64,000 nucleotides of DNA. Source: Pseudoips prasinana (Eukaryota > Arthropoda > Insecta > Lepidoptera > Nolidae). Under the pieces are notes generated by a model. The model did not search any database, was not told where the DNA came from, and saw nothing but the letters and a program-made list of their open reading frames with translations. Position numbers and translations under genes: made by a program. The first letter of the stretch is position 1. The number at the start of each line of letters is the position of its first letter. The stretch is taken from positions 2,609,001 to 2,673,000 of the forward strand of contig OX621264.1 of assembly GCA_951640165.1 (NCBI GenBank), given 5' to 3'. Positions 32,325 through 41,398 of this stretch are shown here, piece by piece.

Positions 32325-32512
32325 CGAGTGGCGACCACGAACCGGAAGACGCAGCGTGGGCAGGTCCCCTACAAGATGGACCGATGATCTTGTGCGGGTC
32401 GCTGGAAACCGCTGGATATGGATAGCGCAAGACAGGCAATTGTGGAGATCTTTGGGGGAGGCCTTTGTCCAGCAGTAGACGTCTTTCGGCTGATATGATG
32501 ATGATGATGGGG
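32325..32512 (+). mobile_element. ATG-tail element
   Basis: Plus strand. GAGTGGCGACCACGAACCGG to GTCTTTCGGCTGATATG and (ATG)n. Confidence 0.75.
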
Positions 32513-32711
32513 CATAGGTCCCTCCCAAAGGTTTCTACAATGATGCCATTTGGAGAGCTTTGCCTTAGTCACCGCCTAGCTAGGTGGTAGCCAGTACACA
32601 GGTGGCGCTGCTGCTCGACTACCTGGTGTATCCCTTAGTCGCCTTGCACGACACCCACAGAACGGTATGGGATGGCTCTGGTATTCTTTCTGGACCGGAA
32701 ACCGCACGATT
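32513..32711 (+). repeat. REP-V copy
   Basis: GGGCATAGGTCCCTCCCAAA to GGGATGGCTCTGGTATTCTT, followed directly by HINE-K. Confidence 0.6.
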
Positions 32712-32713
32712 TT

Positions 32714-33005
32714 GGAACGAAGTTCCTTATCGGGCGTTGTGAAAGGGCTAGACCGAAAAAATTCTTACGAAAAGTTGTCACGACACTTTTTGCAGCTGTG
32801 CGGCGTGCGCATGTTTCTCTGTCTCTCTCTCTCTTACAGAAAGCAAGCCAGATATTTTCATTTCTATTTCGCATTGAACGGTGTGGTGTCGCGACGATTA
32901 TTTTTGTTGAGTGTATACAGGTTTATTGTACATTTTATTATATGTATAGATAATAAATAATAAGAAATAACTTCGTTCCATCCGGGTGTCCATTGACACC
33001 TCTCA
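32714..33005 (+). mobile_element. HINE-K copy 4, complete
   Basis: Plus strand. GGAACGAAGTTCCTTATCGG at 5', (TC)n at 32820-32832, AACTTCGTTCC near 32980, hairpin GGTGTCCATTGACACC, and end CTCTCAAG. Flanked by TTTT on both sides. Confidence 0.78.
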
Positions 33006-33185
33006 AGTTTTTATTTACTTATCCATTTTCGACAGGAAAAAAGCTCCTTTCGCAGCGTAGTAAAACCCAGCCTTATTACAAGGAAAAGGGGGATAATTAA
33101 TTCAATAGCTTTACTGCTTTGCATACTGGTATGGTTATAGGTATTATTAGGTCATACATTGATTTCTCGTAGTCTATATGAAACA

Positions 33186-33384
33186 CTAGCTGTGCCTCGC
33201 GGTTTTACACGCGTTTAACTTTATAAATTATAGCCTATGTGTTAATCCAGGGTGCCAGCTAACTCCATACCAAATTTTATTAAAATCGCTCCAGTCGTTT
33301 AGACGTGAAGAAGTAACAAACATACATACATAGTGTGATTTATATATTTAATATTTATTAATTATTTATTTAATATTAGTGTGA
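33186..33384 (-). mobile_element. Hel-S
   Basis: Minus strand. CTAG at 33186, hairpin region GCGGTTTTACACGCG, 5' TCACACTAATATT at 33384. Contains an AT-rich duplication at 33340-33375. Confidence 0.78.
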
Positions 33385-33386
33385 TA

Positions 33387-33571
33387 CTAGCAGTGCCCCG
33401 TGATTTTACCCGCGTTGAACTTTAAAAATTATAGCGTATATGTTAATCCAGGGTGTCATCTAACTTCATACAAAATTTTATTTAAATCGCTCCAGCCGTT
33501 TAGACGTGAAGAAGTAACAAACATACACACTCACAAACTTTCGGCTTTATAATATTAGCGTCATAGTGTGA
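33387..33571 (-). mobile_element. Hel-S
   Basis: Minus strand, two bases from the previous copy. CTAG at 33387. The 5' end reads TCACACTATGACGCTAATAT, a duplicated start. Confidence 0.76.
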
Positions 33572-33624
33572 TTGGGTCATACACTGATTTCGCGTAGTTT
33601 ATATAGACATTACATTAATCAACT

Positions 33625-33735
33625 GCCTGTTTGTCCCTAACTCCTAAGCCAGAGGTCATGGGTTTGATTCCCACTCAGTAGACATATTTGTGGCATGATT
33701 GTTTGATGAGCATGATTATTTGTTCCTTACTATTA
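33625..33735 (+). mobile_element. tRNA-derived SINE, SINE-A/B relative
   Basis: TAACTCCTAAGCCAGAGGTC and GGTTTGATTCCCACTC (B box), then GTTTGATGAGCATGATTATT as in SINE-A. A divergent copy. Confidence 0.5.
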
Positions 33736-33741
33736 TATTTA

Positions 33742-34091
33742 TCTATACATAAAATAAAATCGTAGGCAAGTCAAGACTGTACATTGTATATTTTTTAAAA
33801 AGGAAACTTGGGGCGTGATCTACAATCGAAATCGAAGCCAAAAATATAGTTTTTAGAATTTTTGTCTGTCAAAATTTGAAGTAATTCCATGCAGTACTTT
33901 TTGAGTTTATCCCGGAGTATGTCCGGGATAAACTCAAGAAGTACTGCATGGATTTACTTCAAATTTTGCATGAATATAACGTAGAGGTCGGGTCAACATA
34001 TAGGCTACATATTATCACGCTATCACCTACGGGAGAGGAGCTGTGATAATTTATAAAATTTTATGCGGGTAAAACCGCGGGGCACAGCTAG
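33742..34091 (+). mobile_element. Hel-L with internal palindrome
   Basis: TCTATACATAAAATAAAATC to GGGGCACAGCTAG|T. It contains an inverted duplication of its own central part at 33870-33968. Confidence 0.82.
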
Positions 34092-34357
34092 TTTATTACT
34101 ATTTATGTTGCACGTTGTATATATGGAGAGATTATTCGAGATTAATATCTATGTATGTATGTCTGTGTTAATGATGACCTCTGAGTATGTCCAGCGCATT
34201 TGGCGGTGACCTTTACGACATTGTATTAATTAATTTAATACACTTCGCTTAATTTAATAATGAACCGGCTGCTTTTTCTTTTGATGTGCATATTAAATTT
34301 AGTAGTATAAGTACCTCCAATATTTATTAAAATATGTAGATTATATTAACGATTTAT
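34092..34357. other. Intronic DNA, nothing recognised
   Basis: AT-rich, no assignment. Confidence 0.35.
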
Positions 34358-34617
34358 AATAATAATAATATCCTGGGACATTATTCACACACGGCCATCT
34401 GATCCCAAACTAAGCAGAGCTTGTGCTATGGAAACCAGATAACTGATATACTACATATACTACTTTTCTTCTGTAAATGCATACTTATATAGATAATAAC
34501 ACCCAGACACATGACAAACAGACATGTTCGTGCACACAAATATCTGGCCTGGATGGGAATCGAATCCACGACCTCCGACGCGGTATGAAAAGCAAGCATT
34601 TGCCAACCACGCCAACA
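34358..34617 (-). mobile_element. SINE-B
   Basis: Minus strand. Head near 34590-34617, B box GTGGATTCGATTCCCATC, body to CCTGGGACATTATTCACACA at left and ATT tail. Confidence 0.78.
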
Positions 34618-34774
34618 TATATTAAATAATTTAAAAAAATTGAAATGTAGGTAAGTATATAAGTAATTTTTGTTTTGATTTTAATATTCTGTATATTATA
34701 GTATTTGCTTATAAGTTTTACTGTCTTACTGACAACATGCTTGTGTGACCCCTTTGAAATTACTGCATTTGCAT

Positions 34775-34885
34775 ACATAGACTCACGACATCTATATCTC
34801 AGGGTAGGCAGAGACAGCGGCTTTCCATTTGTCACGATCCTTGCCTCTTTCGCCTCGTTTACTGTAATGATATTCTTCATACATC
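34775..34885 (-). pseudogene. LINE-W C-terminal fragment
   Basis: Minus strand. MKNIITVNEAKEA...DRDKWKAAV-like reading with the (TATG) tail remnant ACATAGACTCACGAC at left. Confidence 0.62.
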
Positions 34886-35022
34886 ACACGGCCATCTGAT
34901 CCCAAACTAAGCAGAGCTTGTACTATGGAAACCAGAGAACTGATATCAGTTCTCTGGTTTCCATAGTACAAGCTACTACATATTCTACTTTTCTTTCGTA
35001 AATACATACTTATATATATAGA
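34886..35022 (-). mobile_element. SINE-B fragment with perfect palindrome
   Basis: ACGGCCATCTGATCCCAAAC to a head-to-head duplication centred on GATATC at 34942-34947, then CTACATATTCTACTTTTC. See palindrome 34915-34974. Confidence 0.7.
34915..34974. repeat. Perfect 60-bp palindrome
   Basis: AGCTTGTACTATGGAAACCA ... TGGTTTCCATAGTACAAGCT reads identically on both strands with no spacer. It is made from the SINE-B block. Confidence 0.95.
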
Positions 35023-35025
35023 TAA

Positions 35026-35205
35026 TACATAGACTCACGACGCCTATATCCCAGAGGGGTAGGCAGAGACAGCGGCTTTCCATTTGTCACGATCCTTGCC
35101 TCCATCGCCTCGTTTACTGTAATTATATTCTTTGTACATTCTCACCGGTGGTTTAGGGTACTTCTGACCTGGCCTTTCTTGAGAACATCTCCTATTTATG
35201 TTTCA
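35026..35205 (-). pseudogene. LINE-W C-terminal fragment
   Basis: Minus strand. [16 protein letters not shown] sequence, then KDRDKWKAAV, with the CCCAGAGGGGTAGGCAGAGA block near 35050. Confidence 0.65.
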
Positions 35206-35400
35206 TCATCATCATCATCATCATCATATCATCCGAAAGACGTCCACTGCTGGACAAAAGCCTCCCCCAAAGATCTCCACAATAGCCGGTCTTGCGCTAT
35301 CCGCATCCAGCGATTTCCAGCGACCCGCAGAAGATCATCGGTCCATCTTGTAGGGGGCCTGCCCACGCTGCGTCTTCCGGTTCGTGGTTGCCTCTCGGGA
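35206..35400 (-). mobile_element. ATG-tail element
   Basis: Minus strand. (ATC)n at 35206-35226, AAGACGTCCACTGCTGGAC, to GCGTCTTCCGGTTCGTGG. Confidence 0.75.
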
Positions 35401-35647
35401 ACTTAATAAATAACTTCCACTTCGTTATTTATGTTTGTGTTAAGAAAAATGTAACAATTATTGGCTGTACTTAATAAATAAAATATAAATAATGGAGCTG
35501 TCGAACGTTATTAATGTTGCATAACTTCGTTAAATTAAGGCATCGCATTGATAAACAAAAGTAAAACGACTGAGGGGCATTGAGGGGCGCTAGTGTATTC
35601 AAATATGGGCATAATTTTGAGACTATATCAACTGATATTGACCTTTT
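35401..35647. other. Short unassigned stretch
   Basis: No recognised family or coding signal. Confidence 0.35.
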
Positions 35648-36060
35648 TAGGGTTCCGTAGCCAAATGGCAAAAAAACGGAACCTTTATATATTCGTCATG
35701 TCTGTCTGTCTGTCCGTCCGTATGTCACAGCCAATTTTTACCGAAACTATAAGAGCTGTACTGTTGAAACTTGGTTAGTAGATGTATTCTGTGAACCCCA
35801 TTAAGATTTTCATACAAAAATAGAAAAAGTATAATAATTTTGGGGGCTCCCCATACATAGATCTGAAACTCAAAAATTTTTTTTCATTGTACCCATACGT
35901 GTGTATCTATAGATAGGTCTTCAAAATGATATTGAGGTTCCTAATATATTTTTTTTCTAAACTGTATAGTTGGCGCGACAGACATTTCCAAAGCGGAATA
36001 ATGAGTGTCCCCCCTGTAACTTCTAAAATAAGAGAATAATAAAACTAAAAAAAGTATATG
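35648..36060 (+). mobile_element. REP-L-related element (variant with long body)
   Basis: TAGGGTTCCGTAGCCAAATG start, then GAAACTATAAGAGCTGTACT and TGTAACTTCTAAAATAAGAG. Same architecture as 48069-48537. The right end (CACTTGGCCG) is missing here. Confidence 0.65.
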
Positions 36061-36397
36061 ATGTACATTGTAAACTAATAACGGTCGTTTTTGTTATTAA
36101 AGGTCATCATCATAAAGGACACATGAAAAAAGTGTCTTCCCCTTAACAAATATGACTAAGGAAACGGTGGACTGATTCTTAGAATTAATTTTGTTTACGT
36201 ACAAGTTTAGGGTAATATAAAATTACTTATTAGTCTCTAGACTAGATTGTAATGCATATAAAGTACTATACTTGGTACTGTATTAAATAATAATAAAAAT
36301 TTTAACGTCAAATATAAAATGGAGGTTCAAAAATTCAATTGTTATAAGGAGAAGTTGTTAATAGTTTTTAATAACAGTGATTATTTATTGAGCTGCA
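36061..36397. other. Intronic DNA, nothing recognised
   Basis: AT-rich, no assignment. Confidence 0.35.
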
Positions 36398-36500
36398 TGT
36401 GAACGAAGCTCTTTCAGGCGACTCATTTAGTTCGTTCCTCATCGTACTCCTCCTGAACGGGTCAACCGATCTTCTTCAAATTAGACACAGTGGATGTGAC
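36398..36500 (+). repeat. Dispersed repeat shared with 29281-29455
   Basis: CGAAGCTCTTTCAGGCGACT ... CAACCGATCTTCTTCAAATT, about 80% like the inverted copy. It lies 50 bp left of the Transib-type element. Confidence 0.55.
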
Positions 36501-36808
36501 CATACTCGTAAGTGCATGTATCGAAGTACATAAAAAGCGGTCACGCCGCGGCACTGTGATTCGCGTAGAACAAACTAGCTGGACAAAAACAACTCTTCAA
36601 TTCCTAATAGTTAATTATTAAGATGAACTCATTAGCCCTATACATTAAGGAATACATCTATTAATTTTCGTAATTACCCTCATTAGGCCCGTCATTAAGG
36701 TAAGTATATAAAGTGTTGATAATTCAAAGTGCATTCATTTGCATTTTTACACCATATTGTTAACATTATTTTAAGTCACTAAAAGAAATTTGTGATAGTG
36801 TTTTTGTG

Positions 36809-37313
36809 ATGGATTGTGTACATAAGGGTAAGTAGTTTTGTTTTAGTTAATTTTTATCACAGGATCTTCATTATTTAATTTTATTAAATTAAATGTTTCG
36901 ATAAAAGTGGACTTTTTCACCCATATTTTTGAATTCAATAGTCAAAATATTACATGTCCACTCATGTCCACTCTGTAAAATCTATTTTATATGATTCTCA
37001 CAAGTATCTAGTAGTAATTAGTAGAAAAAAATATTGCGAATTATTTGCACAACTAATTTTTTTCTTTTTTTTTCTTTAAACAGTTTTCACCGTCTCAAAA
37101 ATGGACTTTTTTGAAGAATGGCTAAAACACCCGAAGGAAACGCGAAACGTGGAGCTCTTTCGGTTTATATCTTTGAGACATGACTTTGATGGTGTTACGG
37201 AGCAGTCCCTGAGAGACGTCAAGGTCATCATCTCAAAATATTCTTCAAAATTGGCTGAAAAGTGGAGCAGCTGTGCAAGAAATAGCAGCTGTGCAAAGAA
37301 TAGCTACGAATAG
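36809..37313 (+). pseudogene. Transib-like transposase, N-terminal part (two exons)
   Basis: Exon 1 is 36809-36827 (MDCVHK) with donor GGTAAGTAG. The acceptor is a pyrimidine tract ending AAACAG at 37083. Exon 2 runs in frame through FTVSKMDFFEEWLKHP, ETRNVELFRFISLRHDFDGV and VIISKYSSKLAEKW to a stop at 37313. Clean splice signals and matching phase support real splicing. The identity as transposase N-terminus is inferred from the element's ends; I do not recognise a domain. The frame breaks at a duplicated 18-bp segment (GCAGCTGTGCAA blocks, 37266-37300), which is likely the internal deletion scar. Confidence 0.5.
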
Positions 37314-37542
37314 AGATTTACTTAATATGTTATTGATAACATCTGACCCTGTAATAAATGGTTTAAGAGAAATTCCCCGGAAGAAAATAGGTTCATTCCC
37401 TATCGAAGTCCTAGATTTATTAGTTCAACCTAGCTTTAAGGAACAAAATGTTAATATAGTTTCTAGTTTTCATAGTTCTGCCACTCATGATCATGACTAT
37501 TCAATGGATGATTCATCTGATGATAGTGATGATGAGTGATCG
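37273..37542 (+). pseudogene. Transib-like transposase, C-terminal part
   Basis: Reads TNRDLLNMLLITSDPVINGL, then REIPRKKIGSFPIEVLDLL, and an acidic end SMDDSSDDSDDE, stop at 37542. The NRDLxxxLLxxSDPxI pattern resembles the C-terminal end of RAG1/Transib-type transposases as I remember them. It overlaps the N-terminal ORF in another frame, so the two are not one intact protein. The DDE residues, which would lie between them, are absent. The copy could move only with transposase in trans. Confidence 0.5.
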
Positions 37543-37904
37543 ATTTAGTTTTTAAGTAGGTATTTTATGTATCTGATATTAGATTTTATAGTTACATTTA
37601 TAGTTAAATTTATTTATAAAATTGTTTAAAAAAATATTGTGTTTTTATTTCACTATACCTGCTCAAACGACCAATGGACCTCAAATAGTATTATGACCCT
37701 TATATCTTTGCTTAATAACCTCATTTATAAATAAAAATCGAAACAAATAATATTGTCCAGCTAGCTTGTTCTACACGAACCACTGTGCGCGGAGGAAAAC
37801 TCACTGAAAAATACAAATGTCCCATTGAAATCAATGTAAAACTATAGACAACTGCTTACCTTAAAAATGAATCCACAGCTAAACACAATCAAACAATTTA
37901 AAGA

Positions 37905-38215
37905 GAGGTAGGGCACAGCGTTCATTCGCTCAAAGAGCAGCCCGACTGGGGAAGTACCTCCACCGTACAGAAGACATTCCTTAATAATAACATTAATAAT
38001 TTTAATGTTGTTTCCGAGTGTGAGTAAGGTCGCCAGAGCTCATTGGGGTGGGGGGAAGGGTCAGCAACACTTGTTTGCTGACTCTAAAAGGCCGCGGCCG
38101 GTAACGCACTGGTGACTCCTCTGGTGTCGCGAGTGTCCATGGGCGGCGGTGATCACTTACCATCAGATGACCCACTTGCTCGTTTGTCGCCCTCATATAT
38201 ATATAAAAAAAAAAA
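37905..38215 (+). mobile_element. REP-N copy
   Basis: Plus strand. AGAGGTAGGGCACAGCGTTC to CACTTGCTCGTTTGTCGCCC and a poly-A of about 17 nt (38205-38221). Confidence 0.74.
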
Positions 38216-38220
38216 AAAAA

Positions 38221-38667
38221 ACAACTAATCAAGGAATTAAAACACTCAAAGCAACTCATAAAAGGAGTAGACAAAAGCTGGTCCAAAAAACTTTGGAAGT
38301 ACAGCAGAAACCAGCTACGACTAATAGTAGCAGTATTCACGGGCCACTACGGCACCAACGATCACCTACACAAACTGGGACTGTCGAATATCCCGATCTG
38401 CAGGACCTTTGGGGAAGAAAATGAAACAATGCTGCATATAATATGCAAATGCGATGCATTAGCAAGACACAGAATGGCCATCCTGGGGCTGGCATATCCA
38501 GAACCAGGAGACTACAAGGATCTACCCCTAAGAAGCGTACTGGATTATGTGCAGACTTCATTTAGGGCTCTGGGGATAGAATAAAAACCAGTGGGGGATA
38601 GTACAAAAGATCCTGAAGGGTCGAAGTGCTGTACGCAAGTACACCCCATCAAAGATAAGATAAGATA
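38221..38667 (+). pseudogene. LINE ORF2 C-terminus with zinc-knuckle region, (GATAA)n tail
   Basis: Plus strand, open from about 38226: WSKKLWKYSRNQLRLIVAVF, TGHYGTNDHLHKLGLS, then a CxxC...H...C block (IPICRTFGEENETMLHIICK) with one Cys replaced by Phe. Stop near 38582. This CCHC module follows the RNase H domain in I/R1-type LINEs. The tail AAGATAAGATAAGATA lies at 38650-38667. 5'-truncated. A second copy lies in intron 2 at 57060-57440. Confidence 0.7.
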
Positions 38668-38767
38668 GACAACTGCTTAACTATATTCTGCTCAATATTA
38701 GTAAGCAGCCGAATACCTTGGAGACCTAGTTTAATATATGTCTAGTTAGCGCTAAGGTTTCCAACTA

Positions 38768-38835
38768 CCCTCACAAGATCATCGGTCCTTCTTGTAGGGG
38801 CTGCATCCCACGCTGCATCTTCCGTTTCGTGGTAC
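38768..38835 (-). mobile_element. ATG-tail element fragment
   Basis: CACAAGATCATCGGTCCTTC to CGCTGCATCTTCCGTTTCG. Internal fragment only. Confidence 0.55.
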
Positions 38836-38917
38836 ACAACACAGGAGCCGTGCCGCGGTAGCGGTTGGCGAGTGCCAGAAACAAATTAATTATTTTTATT
38901 TATTGGAACGCAGTTTT

Positions 38918-39022
38918 GGAACGAACTTCCATATCGCGCGTTGTGAAAGGGGGCTAGACGGAAAAATTCTTACGAAAAGTTGTCATGACACTTTTTGCAA
39001 CCGTGCGGCATGCGCATGTTTC

Positions 39023-39072
<50 letters not shown>

Positions 39073-39224
39073 AGAAAGCAAGCCAGATATTTTCATTTCT
39101 ATTTCGCATTGAACAGTGTGGTGTCGCGACGATTATTTTTGTTGAGTGTATACGGGTTTGTTGTACATAATAAATGATAAGAAATAACTTCGTTCCATCC
39201 GGGTGTCCCTTGACACCTCTCTCA
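38918..39224 (+). mobile_element. HINE-K copy 5, complete
   Basis: Plus strand. GGAACGAACTTCCATATCGC, core (TC)n of about 40 nt at 39030-39069, AACTTCGTTCC, hairpin GGTGTCCCTTGACACC, and CTCTCTCAA followed by T run. Confidence 0.78.
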
Positions 39225-39259
39225 ATTTTTTTTTTTTCGCAATATATTCGCTTGATTCG

Positions 39260-39510
39260 CTTTCAAGTCGCCATCTGCGAGTAAGTTGCCCAAAAAGCTA
39301 GCGACGTTACCTCTTTGGATGGCAAAGCTTATGCGTTGGCCGAGGTACGTGCCGGCTCTCTAATCATCAGAGTGTTCCACAAGTCGTCTGGACAACTCCC
39401 TGACAAAGGACCACGCTTCTGGGTCCCAAGGACCCATTGTTTCGACCCCAAACGGAATAAACATATAGCCATCACTTATCGCAGCATATTTACTGTGTTT
39501 AAAGAATAAA
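39260..39510 (-). pseudogene. LINE ORF C-terminus fragment (QRGNVAS motif)
   Basis: Minus strand reads MFIPFGVETMGPWDPEAWSF, VRELSRRLVEHSDD-stop-RAGTYL, then GQRISFAIQRGNVASFLG. VETxGPW...QRISxAIQRGNAAS is a common C-terminal block of some invertebrate LINEs. One in-frame stop, so dead. Confidence 0.6.
39436..39510. repeat. 74-bp direct repeat, left copy, flanking SINE-A
   Basis: ATTGTTTCGACCCCAAACGG ... CTGTGTTTAAAGAATAAA. Repeated at 39777-39850 with three differences. Confidence 0.85.
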
Positions 39511-39776
39511 CACAGTCACCGTAGCCTAGTTGGTAGTGCTCCTGCCTACGAAGCTGGTGGTCCTGGGTTCGAATCCCGGTAAGTGCTAATATTTGTGTGA
39601 TGAGCACGAACATTTGTTTCTGAGTCATGGATGTTTTCTATGTATATAACTATTTATCTATGTATATAAGTATGTATATCGTCGCCTGGTACTCATAGTA
39701 CAAGCTTTGCTTAGTTTGGGGCTAGGATGATCTGTGTGACATTGTCCCTATATATTATAAAGAAATATTATATTAT
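39511..39776 (+). mobile_element. SINE-A
   Basis: Plus strand. A box TAGCCTAGTTGG, B box GGTTCGAATCC intact. Body to GACATTGTCCCTATATATT. Confidence 0.83.
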
Positions 39777-39850
39777 ATTGTTTCGATCCCAAATGGAATA
39801 AACATATAGCCATCACCTATCGCAGCATATTTACTGTGTTTAAAGAATAA
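39777..39850. repeat. 74-bp direct repeat, right copy, flanking SINE-A
   Basis: ATTGTTTCGATCCCAAATGG ... AAAGAATAAA. See left copy. Confidence 0.85.
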
Positions 39851-39924
39851 ATGTACCAAAACCATTCGTCAATCCACAAAATAGGCAAAAGCTTTGTGAC
39901 TAGAATTGTAATTATATTGCGATG

Positions 39925-40080
39925 ATAATATTTCACAAACTACCCGAAAGTGTAAGGAAATTAAATGACAGAATTTAATAGGACCCTGTACAATTGGTTA
40001 AGTGACAGATATGTTTTTATTCAGGTGAAGAGTTTCTTAAATATAAATTTTGTAATCGATTTAGAAATAAGGACTTTATA
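39925..40080 (+). pseudogene. LINE ORF C-terminus fragment (HKLPESVRKL)
   Basis: Plus strand IFHKLPESVRKLNDR, then after a frameshift FNRTLYNWLSDRYVFIQVKS FLNINF. This is the extreme C-terminus of a CR1/Jockey-like LINE, family different from LINE-Y. Confidence 0.58.
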
Positions 40081-40222
40081 TTTTTTAAGGGCCGGTTCGT
40101 GGTTGATAGATACTTGCCTTTCACGCCGCAGGTCGTGGCTTCGATTCCTACGCCGGACACATATTTCTGAGCGTGAACATGTCTGATTGTCCTGAGTTTG
40201 GGTTTAACTATCTATATAAGTA

Positions 40223-40549
40223 CTAGCTGTGTAAATTATAGTCTTACATGTTATTCGGATATATAAGCTATATTACTACAATCATCATCATCATATCAGC
40301 CGAAAGACGTCCACTGCTGGACAAAGGCCTCCCCCAAGGATCTCCACAATGCCCGCATCCAGCGGCTTCCCGCGACCCGCACAAGATCGTCGGTCCACCG
40401 TGTAGGAGGCCTGCCCACGCTGCGTCTTCCGGTTCAAATTACTACAAAGATTCATTAAAATCCGTTCGGTAGTTTTTGCACGAAAGAGTAACAAACATCC
40501 ATACATCCATCAATACTCACTAACTTTCGCATTTATAATATTAGTAGGA
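40223..40549 (-). mobile_element. Hel-S inserted in SINE-B, split by an ATG-tail element
   Basis: Minus strand. CTAG at 40223; 5' TCCTACTAATATTATAAATG at 40549. Flank join ATAAGTA^TGTATT equals the normal SINE-B sequence. The 3' hairpin arm is partly lost. Confidence 0.84.
40282..40437 (-). mobile_element. ATG-tail element with 10-bp TSD
   Basis: Minus strand. Flanked by ATTACTACAA at 40272-40281 and 40438-40447. 3' (ATG)n tail at left, 5' end TGAACCGGAAGACGCAGC at right. Only about 156 bp, so a short retroposed unit or 5'-truncated RTE-type LINE end. Confidence 0.85.
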
Positions 40550-40878
40550 TGTATTGACAAAACAAAAGTAGTAGGTATATGATGAAGTATATCGGTTATC
40601 TGGTTTCCATAGTACAAGCTCAGATGGCCGTGTTTCAATAATGACCCAGGATATTATTACTATTATTAAATATTTTTAAATTCTAGCCTTAAGTGAGTGA
40701 AAATGTAGATTAAAACTCAATTTTATGCTATTACACTTTAATACTGATGTCATAATATAAAATCATCTCCGTTCATTTTAAGATTAGACGGACTAAACAT
40801 AGCTGCATTGTTTTCGGACTATGTTTATGTGGTTCCTAGAAATGTGACTGTCTACTTAGTCTTGTTTTAGTACTATTA

Positions 40879-41198
40879 CTAGCTGTGCCCCGCGGTTTTA
40901 CCCGCGTTAAACTTTATGAATTATCACAGCTCTTTTTATAATTATCATAGCGTGATAATATGTACCCTATATGTTGACCCGACCTCTTAGTAACATTCAT
41001 GCAAAATTTGAAGTAAATCCATGCAGTACTTTTTGAGTTTAGCCCGGACATACATAGAGACAAACAGACACACAGACAAAAATTCTAAAAACTATAATTT
41101 TGGCTTCGATAACGATTGTAATCACGCCCCAAGTATCCTTTTAAAAAAATATTCAATGTACAGTTTTGACTTTCCTACGATTTTATTATATGTATTGA
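40879..41198 (-). mobile_element. Hel-L Helitron
   Basis: Minus strand. CTAG at 40879, hairpin GCGGTTTTACCCGCG, 5' TCAATACATATAATAAAATC at 41198. A and T flanks. Confidence 0.84.
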
Positions 41199-41398
41199 TT
41201 AGCAGACCGGAACCAGGATATTGACCGGGATAAAACCCTGTTCCACGGAAAGCACGCAAACCGTTGGACTATTGCTTCATTTGTGCTATGTGTGCTGACG
41301 GGTCGGTTTGCGTGATTGGTAAATGCTTGCCTTTCCCGCCGCAGAACAGATATTTGTGTGCATGAGCATGTCTGTTTGTCCTGAGTCTGGGTGTAATT

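Larger units (their letters stand above)
36552..37787 (+). mobile_element. Transib-type DNA transposon, internally deleted
   Basis: Terminal inverted repeats of 35 bp match at 31 positions: CACTGTGATTCGCGTAGAAC... at left, CACAGTGGTTCGTGTAGAAC... at right. They are flanked by a perfect 5-bp duplication CGCGG (36547-36551 and 37788-37792). A GC-rich 5-bp TSD and TIRs starting CACWGTG are the marks of the Transib superfamily, related to the V(D)J recombination signal heptamer CACAGTG. At 1236 bp it is far shorter than an autonomous element. It keeps the two ends of what looks like a transposase gene (separate entries) but not its catalytic core. Confidence 0.78.
40088..40672 (+). mobile_element. 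SINE-B split by a Hel-S (itself split)
   Basis: Plus strand. Head with GCCGGTTCGTGGTTGATAGA and B box GGCTTCGATTCCTACGCC. Body to CTATATAAGTA at 40222. It resumes TGTATTGACAAAACAAAAGT at 40550 and ends GACCCAGGATATTATT. Confidence 0.8.

Noticed and set aside
36809..37542. An independent host gene in the 36.8-37.5 kb region
   Set aside because: The coding pieces lie wholly between TIRs with a 5-bp TSD, so they belong to the transposon.
39436..39850. Long terminal repeats of an LTR retrotransposon (74-bp direct repeats)
   Set aside because: The interior is a single SINE-A; no primer-binding site, polypurine tract or gag-pol, and the repeats lack TG...CA ends.
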